A stretch of 64,000 bases of DNA, from the NCBI GenBank assembly GCA_045631885.1, contig JAZQVN010000028.1, positions 1 through 64,000 of the forward strand. The letters run 5' to 3'. The stretch comes from CAJOLV01 sp045631885. Lineage in GTDB: Bacteria; Bacillota_I; Bacilli_A; RFN20; CAG-826. The translations under genes were made by a program, and so were the position numbers. Below are positions 41,587 to 50,075 of this stretch, piece after piece; positions within the stretch are counted from its first letter, which is position 1; the number at the start of each line of letters is the position of its first letter. The notes below the pieces were generated by a model. The model ran no database searches. It saw nothing but the letters and a program-made list of their open reading frames with translations, and was not told the origin of the DNA.

Positions 41587-42924
41587 TTAGATTTTTTCTT
41601 TATAATCACCTAATTTTTTACTACGTGTTGGGTGTCTGAGTTTTCTAATAGCTTTCGCTTCAATTTGTCTAATTCTTTCTCTTGTGACACCGAATTCACG
41701 TCCGACTTCTTCAAGAGTTCTTGGTCTATTATCGTCTAAACCATAACGGAGTCTAATGACTCTTTCTTCTCTATCGGATAAGTCTTTTAAGATGGAGTAT
41801 AATTCTTCTTTTAATAATTGTCTGGTCGTATATTCAACTGGGGATTCGTTCTCTTTATCTTCGATAAAGTCGCCTAAGTGGGAGTCATCTTCTTCACCGA
41901 TTGGGGTTTCTAAAGAGACTGGTTCCATCGCGATTCTTTGAATTTCTCTAATTCTCTTTGGAGATAATTCTCCGTTCATCGCTTCACTGACTTCTTCCGC
42001 GGTTGGTTCTCTTCCTAATTCTTGGATGAGTTGTCTTTGAATTCTTGTCATCTTGTTGATTGTTTCAACCATATGGACAGGAATACGAATGGTTCTAGCT
42101 TGGTCGGCAATCGCTCTTGTGATGGCTTGTCTAATCCACCAGGTAGCATATGTTGAGAACTTAAATCCTTTTTCATAATCGAATTTATCGACCGCTTTCA
42201 TAAGACCTAAGTTACCTTCTTGGATTAAATCTAAGAAGGCCATACCTCTACCAACGTAGTGTTTAGCGATATTAACGACTAATCTTAAGTTAGCGTTAAT
42301 TAAGGTTGCTTTCGCGTCTTCATCACCTTCTAAGATACGTTTAGCGAGGATTGGTTCATCTTCTGGTTTTAATAAATCGTATTTACCAATTTCTTTTAAA
42401 TACATTTTCACGGAGTCGTTAACTCTTACTTCTCCGCTTAAAGTCATGTCGAGATGGTCGATATCAATATCATCTAAACCATCTTCTTCATCTTCAGATG
42501 AATATGCTTCATCATCATCGACATCAACGTCTAATAAGCCAGCGTCTGGATCTTCATCTAAATTGATTTGGCTTTCATCGATATCGTCTAAATCGGTATC
42601 TTCATCTTCTTCTTCGGTGAGAACTTCAATGTCATTTTCGTGGAAGAAGTCGATTAAATCGACTAATGCGTCTTCATCTAATTCGTAATTGTTAAGTTCG
42701 TCGTAGATTTCACTTTGGTCGATGTAACCTTGGGCTTTGGCCTTTTTAAGAAGTTTACCTTTAATTTCATCTAGTGTGGCAATATCAGCATCACCGACTA
42801 AACGTGTGGTTTTCTTCGCCCCTTTCTTTGGAGAAGAGATTTGCTCTTCCAATGATTTTTTTGGACGTCCACGACCTTTCTTTGGTGCTTCTTCAACTTT
42901 GCTTTCTTTTGGTTTTCTTCCCAT
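41587..42924 (-). CDS. rpoD: Primary sigma factor RpoD (SigA)
   Basis: The housekeeping sigma factor. Region 1.1-like helices (about 45-95), region 1.2-2 (DSVKMYLKEIGKYDLLKPEDE to FSTYATWWIRQAITRAIADQ), region 3 (IPVHMVETINKM) and region 4 (TLEEVGREFGVTRERIRQIEAKAIRKLRHP) are all present. At 445 residues it is longer than the roughly 370 of Bacillus SigA: a basic N-terminus with an AT-hook-like KKGRGRPKK (15-23) and a strongly acidic linker (about 100-160). dnaG-rpoD is the classical order; GGAGGAC precedes the ATG. Confidence 0.96.
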   Translation of the reverse strand: MGRKPKESKVEEAPKKGRGRPKKSLEEQISSPKKGAKKTTRLVGDADIATLDEIKGKLLKKAKAQGYIDQSEIYDELNNYELDEDALVDLIDFFHENDIEVLTEEEDEDTDLDDIDESQINLDEDPDAGLLDVDVDDDEAYSSEDEEDGLDDIDIDHLDMTLSGEVRVNDSVKMYLKEIGKYDLLKPEDEPILAKRILEGDEDAKATLINANLRLVVNIAKHYVGRGMAFLDLIQEGNLGLMKAVDKFDYEKGFKFSTYATWWIRQAITRAIADQARTIRIPVHMVETINKMTRIQRQLIQELGREPTAEEVSEAMNGELSPKRIREIQRIAMEPVSLETPIGEEDDSHLGDFIEDKENESPVEYTTRQLLKEELYSILKDLSDREERVIRLRYGLDDNRPRTLEEVGREFGVTRERIRQIEAKAIRKLRHPTRSKKLGDYKEKI

Positions 42925-42928
42925 GACT

Positions 42929-44728
42929 TTAGTCCTCCTTCTTGTCGTTTTTCTTCATTTTGCGGCGGTTATACTCGGCGATGATTCTCGCTTTTTCTAA
43001 ATCGCTTTTATCTTTTAAAGATTCTTCGAGCATATCTTCTTCGAAGATGCGGTCTTTTTCTTTGTTGATTGATTTCAGTAAATCATTTAATAATTCAACA
43101 GTGCATGTTGTTGGATGAGTGCTTTCGAAGCATAATGTGGTAATCTCATCGATCAGTACTTCTTTATTATCGACATCGCTATTTTCGATGATGGCGATAA
43201 TGTCATTAGCGTCGAAATTTGGATTAGTCGCGACATATTCTAAGATGTAATTAGCAATCGCGCGATATATCTCATCGTAGAACCCTCCGAGATTTCTTTC
43301 GTAGAAGCGCACAGCTTCTGGATTATTGAGCATCTGATAGAGGAGTTCTCTTTCCGCCATCTCAAGTCTTCTCAGAACTTTTCTTTCTGGATGGAATTCA
43401 TAGACGACTTTCTTGGCTTCTTCTTCGTTATGTTTGTTTCTCGCTTTAATCACTAGGTCACGAATGGAATTATATTCATAACCGGTGATTTGGCTTAATT
43501 TATGGATGTAATTATCGAAATCAAGTTGATTGTTTATCTTGATTAAGACTGGAATAAATTCTGATATGAGTTTCTTCTTTTGTTCAGAAGTTTGAAGTGG
43601 ATTACTATTTTTATAGTAATTGAGAACAAAATCCACTCTATTTAGTAATTTATTTAGATATGTTCTTAAGGCATCTGGCCCATCAGTATTTAAGATTTCA
43701 TCTGGGTCTTTGCTACTTCCTTGATTATCAACGACGAATACTTTGAGTCCACTATCTTCGAGTGTCTTACAGCATTTCATCATCGCTGTTTGTCCTGGTA
43801 AGTCACCGTCTAAACATAATCTAATTTCAACATTTAGCATTCTTAATAATGCAATGTGTTCACTAGTTAAGGCTGTACCCATAATCGCGACTGCGTTATC
43901 AATACCAATCTTACTTAAGGCGAACACATCCATAAATCCTTCTAATATATAGATGTGACCAGCGATTTTGGCTTTGTCTTTTGCGATATGGTAGTTATAT
44001 AAGACATTTGATTTATGGAATAAATATGTCTCAGGAGAATTCACATATTTTGCTTCATCACTTTGTTTAATTCTTCTCGCGGAATAAGCAATCACATTAC
44101 CTTCAACATCGCAGATTGGGAAGACGACTCTTCCTTGGCTTCGATCGCTATAACCGCTTGGATTAGTAATTGCGATACCTGTATCTTCGATAGTTTTTAA
44201 TGAATGTCCTCTTCCTTGAAGGAATTCAATTGTCGCTCTACCGTCTTTTGGTGCGTAGCCTAATTGATATTTATCTCTCATCGAGGCATCGAGATGTCTC
44301 TCTTCAAAATATTCAAGTCCTTCCTTACCTTCTTCAGTATTTAACGAATAAGAATAATAAAGAGTTAAATCTTTTAAACATTTCGTTAATATCGCTTTTC
44401 TTTGGTCAACGACTTTCGCTTTGACCGCACCTTCAAGTCGAGGATCGGTATATCCTGAGATTTCAGCGACTTTTTTCATCGCTTCTCCATAGGAGATGTG
44501 TAGATATTTGCTAACAAAGCTAATTGCGTCTCCACCAGTTCCACAGACGAAGCATTTAAACATCTTTCTTTCTGGAGAAATGCTCATTGATGGGTTTGTA
44601 TCATCATGGAATGGACAAACTGCGACATAGTTTTTGCCTTTTTTGGTGACAGGTAAAAATGAGGAAATGACTTCCACGATATTGGAATGATCTAAGACGT
44701 CTTTTCTTAAACTGTCATCAAATGGCAT
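42929..44728 (-). CDS. dnaG: DNA primase
   Basis: Makes RNA primers at the fork. It has an N-terminal zinc ribbon (VCPFHDDTNPSMSISPERKMFKCFVCG), the catalytic core with TOPRIM (IYILEGFMDVFALSKIG, LCLDGDLPGQTAMMK) and a C-terminal helicase-binding helical region; 599 residues, normal length. It starts nine bases after glyS with AAGGAGAA and is followed by rpoD four bases later. Confidence 0.95.
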   Translation of the reverse strand: MPFDDSLRKDVLDHSNIVEVISSFLPVTKKGKNYVAVCPFHDDTNPSMSISPERKMFKCFVCGTGGDAISFVSKYLHISYGEAMKKVAEISGYTDPRLEGAVKAKVVDQRKAILTKCLKDLTLYYSYSLNTEEGKEGLEYFEERHLDASMRDKYQLGYAPKDGRATIEFLQGRGHSLKTIEDTGIAITNPSGYSDRSQGRVVFPICDVEGNVIAYSARRIKQSDEAKYVNSPETYLFHKSNVLYNYHIAKDKAKIAGHIYILEGFMDVFALSKIGIDNAVAIMGTALTSEHIALLRMLNVEIRLCLDGDLPGQTAMMKCCKTLEDSGLKVFVVDNQGSSKDPDEILNTDGPDALRTYLNKLLNRVDFVLNYYKNSNPLQTSEQKKKLISEFIPVLIKINNQLDFDNYIHKLSQITGYEYNSIRDLVIKARNKHNEEEAKKVVYEFHPERKVLRRLEMAERELLYQMLNNPEAVRFYERNLGGFYDEIYRAIANYILEYVATNPNFDANDIIAIIENSDVDNKEVLIDEITTLCFESTHPTTCTVELLNDLLKSINKEKDRIFEEDMLEESLKDKSDLEKARIIAEYNRRKMKKNDKKED

Positions 44729-44737
44729 ATTTTCTCC

Positions 44738-46114
44738 TTAGAAGAATGTTTTAATTGATAAGTATTCAACCAATTTTTCAATTGGTAATCTGATTTGTTG
44801 CATGGTATCTCTTTCTCTGATTGTCACTTGATTATCTTCTAATGTATCAAAGTCAATTGTGACACAGAATGGAGTGCCAATCGCGTCTTGACGACGGTAT
44901 CTTTTACCGATACTACCGGTGTCATCGTAAACAACATTTAAATATTTATTTAAAATATTAGTAATTTCTCTCGCTTTTTCTTCTAATTTCTTACTCAATG
45001 GAAGAATCGCGGCTTTATATGGTGCAACCCATGGGGCTAAGTGCATAACGATACGAGTGTCGTTTTCACCGACTTGTTCTTCGTCATATGCATCGCATAA
45101 AGTCATTAAGACTAATCTATCTAAACCAACAGATGGTTCAATACAATATGGAATGTATTTTTCATTTGTTTCTGGGTCTAAATATTCTAGAGATTCACCA
45201 CTATGTTCTTGGTGGCGTTTTAAATCGTAATCGGTACGATCAGCGATACCCCAAACTTCACCCCAACCGAATGGGAATAAATATTCAATATCAGTTGTGG
45301 CTTTGCTGTAGAAAGCTAATTCTGCTGGTTCATGATCACGGAATCTTAAGTTCTCTTGTCTGATACATAAGGAATTTTTGACAAAGTCAATGCAGTGTTC
45401 TTTCCAGTAATTGAACCATTCTAAATCGGTATTTGGTTTACAGAAGAATTCCATTTCCATTTGGTCGAATTCTCTGGTTCTGAATGTCATTTGTCCAGGA
45501 GTGATTTCATTTCTAAATGCACGACCAACATTACAAATACCTAAAGGTAATTTTCTTCTTGTGGTTCTCACGACATTCTTGAAGTTCACAAACACACCTT
45601 GCGCGGTTTCTGGTCTTAAATAGACTGCAGATTTGCTATCTTCAGTGACACCGATATGAGTTTTAAACATCATATTGAACTGTCTGATATCAGTGAAGTT
45701 TTCTTGACCACAGTTAGGACATTTAACATGGTTTTCTCTAATAAAGGCCATCATTTGGTCATTAGTCATGCCGTTAACATCAGCGTCTGGGTATTCTGCT
45801 TCAATTAATTGATCCGCTCTAAAACGTTGCTTACAGTGTTTGCAGTCGATTAATGGATCGTTAAATGTGGCGACGTGACCTGTCGCGACCCAAACTTTTG
45901 GGTTCATCATGATTGCCGCGTCTATACCAACATTAGTTGGACTTTCTTGGACGAACTTCTTCCACCACATTTTACGAATGTTCATTTTGATTTCGCTACC
46001 AAGTGGGCCGTAGTCCCAAGTATTTGATAAACCACCATAAATTTCACTGCCTTGATAATAGTAACCGGAGACGATGAAGTGGTTAGTTAATTTTTCAAAA
46101 TTATTTTCTGCCAT
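44738..46114 (-). CDS. glyS: Glycyl-tRNA synthetase, dimeric (alpha2) type
   Basis: A single-chain class II enzyme of 458 residues (SGYYYQGSEIYGGLSNTWDYGPLG, motif 2 CNVGRAFRNEITPGQMTFRTREFDQMEME, motif 3 IEPSVGLDRLVL, anticodon domain LAPWVAPYKAAILPL). This is the eukaryote/archaea-like alpha2 form found in Mollicutes and some Firmicutes, replacing the Bacillus glyQ and glyS pair in the same location. It has its own TTGACA promoter and heads glyS-dnaG-rpoD-trmK-yqfO. No T-box is seen. Confidence 0.95.
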   Translation of the reverse strand: MAENNFEKLTNHFIVSGYYYQGSEIYGGLSNTWDYGPLGSEIKMNIRKMWWKKFVQESPTNVGIDAAIMMNPKVWVATGHVATFNDPLIDCKHCKQRFRADQLIEAEYPDADVNGMTNDQMMAFIRENHVKCPNCGQENFTDIRQFNMMFKTHIGVTEDSKSAVYLRPETAQGVFVNFKNVVRTTRRKLPLGICNVGRAFRNEITPGQMTFRTREFDQMEMEFFCKPNTDLEWFNYWKEHCIDFVKNSLCIRQENLRFRDHEPAELAFYSKATTDIEYLFPFGWGEVWGIADRTDYDLKRHQEHSGESLEYLDPETNEKYIPYCIEPSVGLDRLVLMTLCDAYDEEQVGENDTRIVMHLAPWVAPYKAAILPLSKKLEEKAREITNILNKYLNVVYDDTGSIGKRYRRQDAIGTPFCVTIDFDTLEDNQVTIRERDTMQQIRLPIEKLVEYLSIKTFF

Positions 46115-46150
46115 ATTATATTCCTCGCATAAAACAAAAATACGTGCTCA

Positions 46151-46179
46151 ATTATTCTATTTTTTGCACTATTTGTCAA
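46151..46179 (-). promoter_or_regulatory. Promoter of glyS-dnaG-rpoD operon
   Basis: On the minus strand TTGACA (46179-46174), a 17-base spacer and AATAAT (46156-46151). The leader is about 30 bases with GAGG before the ATG. Confidence 0.65.
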
Positions 46180-46217
46180 CCTATTATGAGTGTATTTTTT
46201 CAAAAATTAATTATAAA

Positions 46218-46925
46218 TTAAGCAAGAAGGTCAAAACTCTTCATTTTATAACCATAAGAATCTTCGATAAATTCTTTGAATTTAAATAAGACGAACTTCA
46301 ATTCATCGTCGTTGATATCTGAAATGCTAATCGCGTAAGAATTTGCAGAAAAAGCTTCTCTTAACGCTAACATTTGGTTCTTATTAAATAATTTAGGAAT
46401 ATCAGGTGTGTAACAATTTGAACAAATAAAGCCACCATCATCAAAAGAGAATGTGACGATTGATTTCTTGTTCCCACACATCACACAGCCATTAATTTCA
46501 AAATCATAACCGCTGATTTTTAAGATCGTTCCTAAATATGAAGCCACCACTTTAAGAGGATTGCTATTTCTTTTTAGTTCATTAATCGTGTTTTTCAAAT
46601 AATCATAGATAACATGCTTTTCATCATCGCTTAATAAGTAGTTCGTGGCTTCAGAAATCGTCATTAAACTAGCCATGTACCTTAAATCGCTATGAGGGTT
46701 AATTGGCGTTGTGATTAACATGCTTGAAGTAATGACTGGATATTTATACTTTCCTTCACTAATTTCAACATCCGCAATTGTTAATGGATTATTAAGTAAA
46801 GCGTTCTTGCTTTTTGGATCAAATAAGCCACGTACTAAAAACGACATTTTGCCGTCTACGCTAATCGCATCAACAATGCCGTCTTTTTCTTTATACGTTG
46901 TTATTTTTGTAACAATAATTTCCAT
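46218..46925 (-). CDS. recO: DNA repair protein RecO
   Basis: Loads RecA with RecR and anneals strands. An N-terminal OB-fold (ITKITTYKEKDGIVDAISVDGKMSFLVRGL), a helical domain and a zinc motif (CVMCG and CSNC, about 143-165) are visible; 235 residues. Its ATG overlaps the era TAA. era-recO-glyS follows the Bacillus order. Confidence 0.92.
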   Translation of the reverse strand: MEIIVTKITTYKEKDGIVDAISVDGKMSFLVRGLFDPKSKNALLNNPLTIADVEISEGKYKYPVITSSMLITTPINPHSDLRYMASLMTISEATNYLLSDDEKHVIYDYLKNTINELKRNSNPLKVVASYLGTILKISGYDFEINGCVMCGNKKSIVTFSFDDGGFICSNCYTPDIPKLFNKNQMLALREAFSANSYAISISDINDDELKFVLFKFKEFIEDSYGYKMKSFDLLA

Positions 46926-47809
46926 TAATCTTCTTTTTTATAACCGTATTTCTTTAACGATGATTCGTTATCTCTCCAGTCTTCTTCGACTTTGACAAAT
47001 AACTCGATGTAAACGTGCTTTTTTAATAGATGTTCAATGTCTCTTCTCGCCTTTTGACCGATGGATTTGATTCTTTGTCCACCAGCGCCGATAACGATAC
47101 CTTTTTGTGAGTCTTTCTCGACGACGATTGAGGCTTTAATAACGATTGGGCTTTCATCCCATTCGATATTTTCCATATAGATAGCGATTGAATGAGGAAC
47201 TTCTTGTCTTAATTCTTTTAAAACTTTCTCTCTGATGATTTCTTTAATTTGGAAGATTTCATCTTTATCACTATAGACATCAACCGGGTAATATTCAGGT
47301 CCTTCTGGGAGTAATTCACCAATCTTTTTGATTATCTCATCTAGGTTAAATTTTTCCGTTGCTACCGCTTCAAATTGATAGGCGTTTGGGAATAAATCAA
47401 AGTATTTCGCTTTGAGCGCTTCCACCTCAGTAATTCTCGCTAAATCGATTTTGTTAAAAACAATAATCAAAGGGGTGTTATGGATATCAAGATGTTCGAT
47501 GATATATTGATCACCACTACCAAATGGAACAGAGGCGTCCACGACTAAGATAGACACATCGACATCGTGCGCTGCGCTATAAGCCATATCATTCATCTCT
47601 TTACCGAGTTTTTGTTTTGGTTTATGGATTCCAGGAGTGTCGACAAAGATGATTTGCAAATCATCTCCGTGGTAAATTCCTTTGATATTATTTCTCGTTG
47701 TTTGAGCTTTATCAGTAACAATCGAGACTTTTTTATTCATGATGCCGTTAAGTAATGTTGATTTACCAACATTAGGACGGCCTAAAATTGCAACAAATCC
47801 AGATTTCAT
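46925..47809 (-). CDS. era: Ribosome assembly GTPase Era
   Basis: A GTPase needed for 16S rRNA maturation. G1 GRPNVGKSTLLNGIM, G3 DTPGIHKPK, G4 NKIDLA and a C-terminal KH domain (VIGAGGQRIKSIGQKARRDIE, VKVEEDWRDNE) are intact; 294 residues. It is coupled to cdd and recO through one-base TAATG-type overlaps. Confidence 0.96.
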   Translation of the reverse strand: MKSGFVAILGRPNVGKSTLLNGIMNKKVSIVTDKAQTTRNNIKGIYHGDDLQIIFVDTPGIHKPKQKLGKEMNDMAYSAAHDVDVSILVVDASVPFGSGDQYIIEHLDIHNTPLIIVFNKIDLARITEVEALKAKYFDLFPNAYQFEAVATEKFNLDEIIKKIGELLPEGPEYYPVDVYSDKDEIFQIKEIIREKVLKELRQEVPHSIAIYMENIEWDESPIVIKASIVVEKDSQKGIVIGAGGQRIKSIGQKARRDIEHLLKKHVYIELFVKVEEDWRDNESSLKKYGYKKED

Positions 47810-48213
47810 TATTTTAAATCATCCTCACTAAAGGCATATGGGAGTAGTTCTTTGATATTACTGACTTGAATATCGCCTTTTAGATTAGCCATGATGATTT
47901 CTCCATCACTTGGGAATAATTCACTGATGACTTGTCGGCATGCGCCACAAGGAGAACAAGGTGTATCTGTATCAGCGATTAAAGCTAAAACTTTGAAATC
48001 TTCTTTTTTATAACCGTGCATCATCGCATTATATAAGGCGTTTCTTTCCGCGCACATGCATAATGGATAGGCGGAATTTTCAATATTCGCACCTAAAAAG
48101 ACTTGGCCGTCTTTAGTGAATACAGCCGCGCCAACTGCGAAACGGCTATATGGTGAATAAGATAATTTTCTCGCTTCTAATGCTTTTTCGATGTATTTGT
48201 TATTATTTTCCAT
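47809..48213 (-). CDS. cdd: Cytidine deaminase
   Basis: Pyrimidine salvage enzyme of 134 residues, with the zinc motifs CAERNALYNAM and PCGACRQVI and the substrate motif FAVGAAVFTKDG. A longer frame begins at 48240, but AAAGGAG precedes this ATG (MENNNKYIEKA). It overlaps the end of ybeY by 11 bases. Confidence 0.94.
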   Translation of the reverse strand: MENNNKYIEKALEARKLSYSPYSRFAVGAAVFTKDGQVFLGANIENSAYPLCMCAERNALYNAMMHGYKKEDFKVLALIADTDTPCSPCGACRQVISELFPSDGEIIMANLKGDIQVSNIKELLPYAFSEDDLK

Positions 48214-48664
48214 CGTTATTCTCCTTTGGTAATATCTCATCTTGTAATGTAAACATTATTTCTTCATCTTCTTTAGTCATGTGGTCATATCCAAGTAAAT
48301 GGAGTAAGCCGTGGACGAATAAGAATGATAATTCTCTATTTAATGAATGACCGTATTCTTCCGCTTGCTCTTTAGCTTTATCAACAGAGATATAAATATC
48401 CCCTAAACAGACAGGTTCTTTGCTCTTATATAACGCTTCTCTATCTTCATTATCTAAGAAAGCGAATGAGATAACATCGGTTGGTCTATCAATTCCGCGA
48501 TATTCTTTATTCATGTTATGAATAAATTCGTTATCCACTAAAGAGACAGAAATAATTGGATCGAATTTCAATTTGAGATGCTTAAATGTTTTATCGATTA
48601 AAGATAAATAAACATCTTCATAATTATTGAGTTCTTCGTAATTCGAAATAAAATCTAATTCCAT
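48203..48664 (-). CDS. ybeY: Endoribonuclease YbeY
   Basis: A zinc-dependent rRNA-processing RNase, 153 residues. The zinc motif is VHGLLHLLGYDH; the strand motif NKEYRGIDRPTDVISFAF is typical. A GTG six codons upstream is in frame, but an extended -10 (TGATAAAAT) lies over it and ends eight bases before this ATG, so a leaderless start at ATG is preferred. It heads ybeY-cdd-era-recO. Confidence 0.93.
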   Translation of the reverse strand: MELDFISNYEELNNYEDVYLSLIDKTFKHLKLKFDPIISVSLVDNEFIHNMNKEYRGIDRPTDVISFAFLDNEDREALYKSKEPVCLGDIYISVDKAKEQAEEYGHSLNRELSFLFVHGLLHLLGYDHMTKEDEEIMFTLQDEILPKENNDGK

Positions 48665-48672
48665 GTGGACTA

Positions 48673-48681
48673 ATTTTATCA
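48673..48681 (-). promoter_or_regulatory. Extended -10 promoter of ybeY operon
   Basis: On the minus strand TGATAAAAT, ending eight bases before the ybeY ATG. Confidence 0.55.
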
Positions 48682-48715
48682 CGAATTCATTTTTATTTGT
48701 ATATAAATGAATAGC

Positions 48716-49909
48716 CTATTTATCAGACATCAGATTTAATAATCGCACTTTGCTTTTTAATTGCTCGTTTTTGCATATCGGGTATTTCATAAAGTTGGTA
48801 TATTGTTCGAACAGCAAATAACATAATGCAAAATAGAAGATGACATAAGGTAATGAGAAAGTTTCATTAAACACTGTGGTTAATAATGCGGTCACCACTA
48901 ATATTGCGAGAATGACATATTTCTTAACAAGTATCTTTCTAGCTAGTTTATAACTTCTTAAATGGATTTTATCCATTTGTCTTTTTAACATATCGACATT
49001 TCTTAAAGTTGATAATTCTCTTTCTTCTATTGCAATAACCTGCTCTTTTTCTTTTATCGCGGGTGTGATGATCTTGAGATCCACAATGGAAAGGAATAAA
49101 GGGGTAAGGATAATGAAAGCATTGTAGATGTTATTCATCAAGATCACCACGGCGATAAAGAGAATTGTTAGAAAGGAGAAAGCTAAGTTCATATTGGTCA
49201 CTAATGAAGCTTTTTTATATTCCTCATATCGTTGGTAAAATAGGGAATATTTCCCCTTTTCTATATTCGCGTCTTTAATAAATGTCTCATCGAACTTCTC
49301 CATCCGAGCGATGAGATAATATCGTAAGATTAGTTCAAAGATAAACGCTGAAGAAAGGAATAGTAAGGGGATATAAATCTTTGATTTATCATCAATGAAA
49401 TATACCCCCACGATCATAAATGCCGCGCTTAAAAATTGAAGGATGGTAGTCAAATATGAATTTACTTTTTTGTTAATAAGGATTTCGTGAGGAAAACTCA
49501 CTTCGATGGCTTCGAAGTTTTCGATAATTAACGCGGCACCTGTCCAAATCTTTTTAAAATTAGTTTTAGAAGTTCTCACTTCCCCTTCTTCTGGGTCTAA
49601 ATAAGTCAACGATGTCTTTCTCACTTTAGTAAGCAATACATAATGACAAACGTTATTCTTCTTTTGTAATAAAATAATCGCTGGTAAAGGCATCTCTTTG
49701 ATATTGTTTTTGTCTTCACATTCAATGCCTTTTAAAGTGATACCGTATTTCAAAGCTTCTTTCGTTAAATCTAATAATGAATAAGGACCGTGACTTTCAT
49801 CTTGTTTGATATATAAGGCATCTTTATTTTGATATTGATGAGCGATCATCATTTTTAGACAAGCGAACCCACAATCGGAATAATCAATCTGCGGAATAAA
49901 ATAGTTCAT
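48716..49909 (-). CDS. C39-type peptidase fused to a membrane domain, without ATPase domain
   Basis: 397 residues. Residues 1-130 are a peptidase C39 domain as found at the front of bacteriocin ABC exporters: Q7, catalytic Cys13 in DYSDCGFACLKMM, His89 in CHYVLL and Asp105 in YLDPEEG are present. About five hydrophobic helices follow (about 155-225, 265-305, 345-375) in the layout of an ABC membrane domain, but the protein ends without Walker motifs, and no ATPase gene is adjacent. The frame can be extended to 49978, but AAAGGAG fixes this ATG. A 27-bp inverted repeat shared with the PemK-like gene lies upstream. No double-glycine peptide gene is seen. Confidence 0.75.
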   Translation of the reverse strand: MNYFIPQIDYSDCGFACLKMMIAHQYQNKDALYIKQDESHGPYSLLDLTKEALKYGITLKGIECEDKNNIKEMPLPAIILLQKKNNVCHYVLLTKVRKTSLTYLDPEEGEVRTSKTNFKKIWTGAALIIENFEAIEVSFPHEILINKKVNSYLTTILQFLSAAFMIVGVYFIDDKSKIYIPLLFLSSAFIFELILRYYLIARMEKFDETFIKDANIEKGKYSLFYQRYEEYKKASLVTNMNLAFSFLTILFIAVVILMNNIYNAFIILTPLFLSIVDLKIITPAIKEKEQVIAIEERELSTLRNVDMLKRQMDKIHLRSYKLARKILVKKYVILAILVVTALLTTVFNETFSLPYVIFYFALCYLLFEQYTNFMKYPICKNEQLKSKVRLLNLMSDK

Positions 49910-49960
49910 AATTTTTCTCCTTTTTGAGGAAAAACGCAATTTTTCCCTTCTACATATATA

Positions 49961-49987
49961 TGCGAAAAAAATGGTCATTTTGTCGCA
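49961..49987 (-). promoter_or_regulatory. 27-bp inverted repeat upstream of the C39 gene (operator candidate)
   Basis: Plus-strand arms TGCGAAAAAA (49961-49970) and TTTTGTCGCA (49978-49987) with a 7-base spacer; 9 of 10 pairs match. The element at 24034-24060 has the same arms and spacing. On the minus strand it lies about 50 bases before the ATG, next to an AT-rich TATATAT. Confidence 0.65.
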
Positions 49988-50029
49988 AAAAATCGTAAAT
50001 TTCCTTAAAAAAGTTTTTGAGCAAAAAGA

Positions 50030-50047
50030 AAAAGACCCAAAGGGTCT
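50030..50047 (-). terminator. Terminator of the hrcA-grpE-dnaK-dnaJ operon
   Basis: On the minus strand AAGACCC, TTT, GGGTCTT is followed by TTTCTTTTT. Confidence 0.85.
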
Positions 50048-50075
50048 TAATCTAGAAAATATTTTTCAAAATGTC

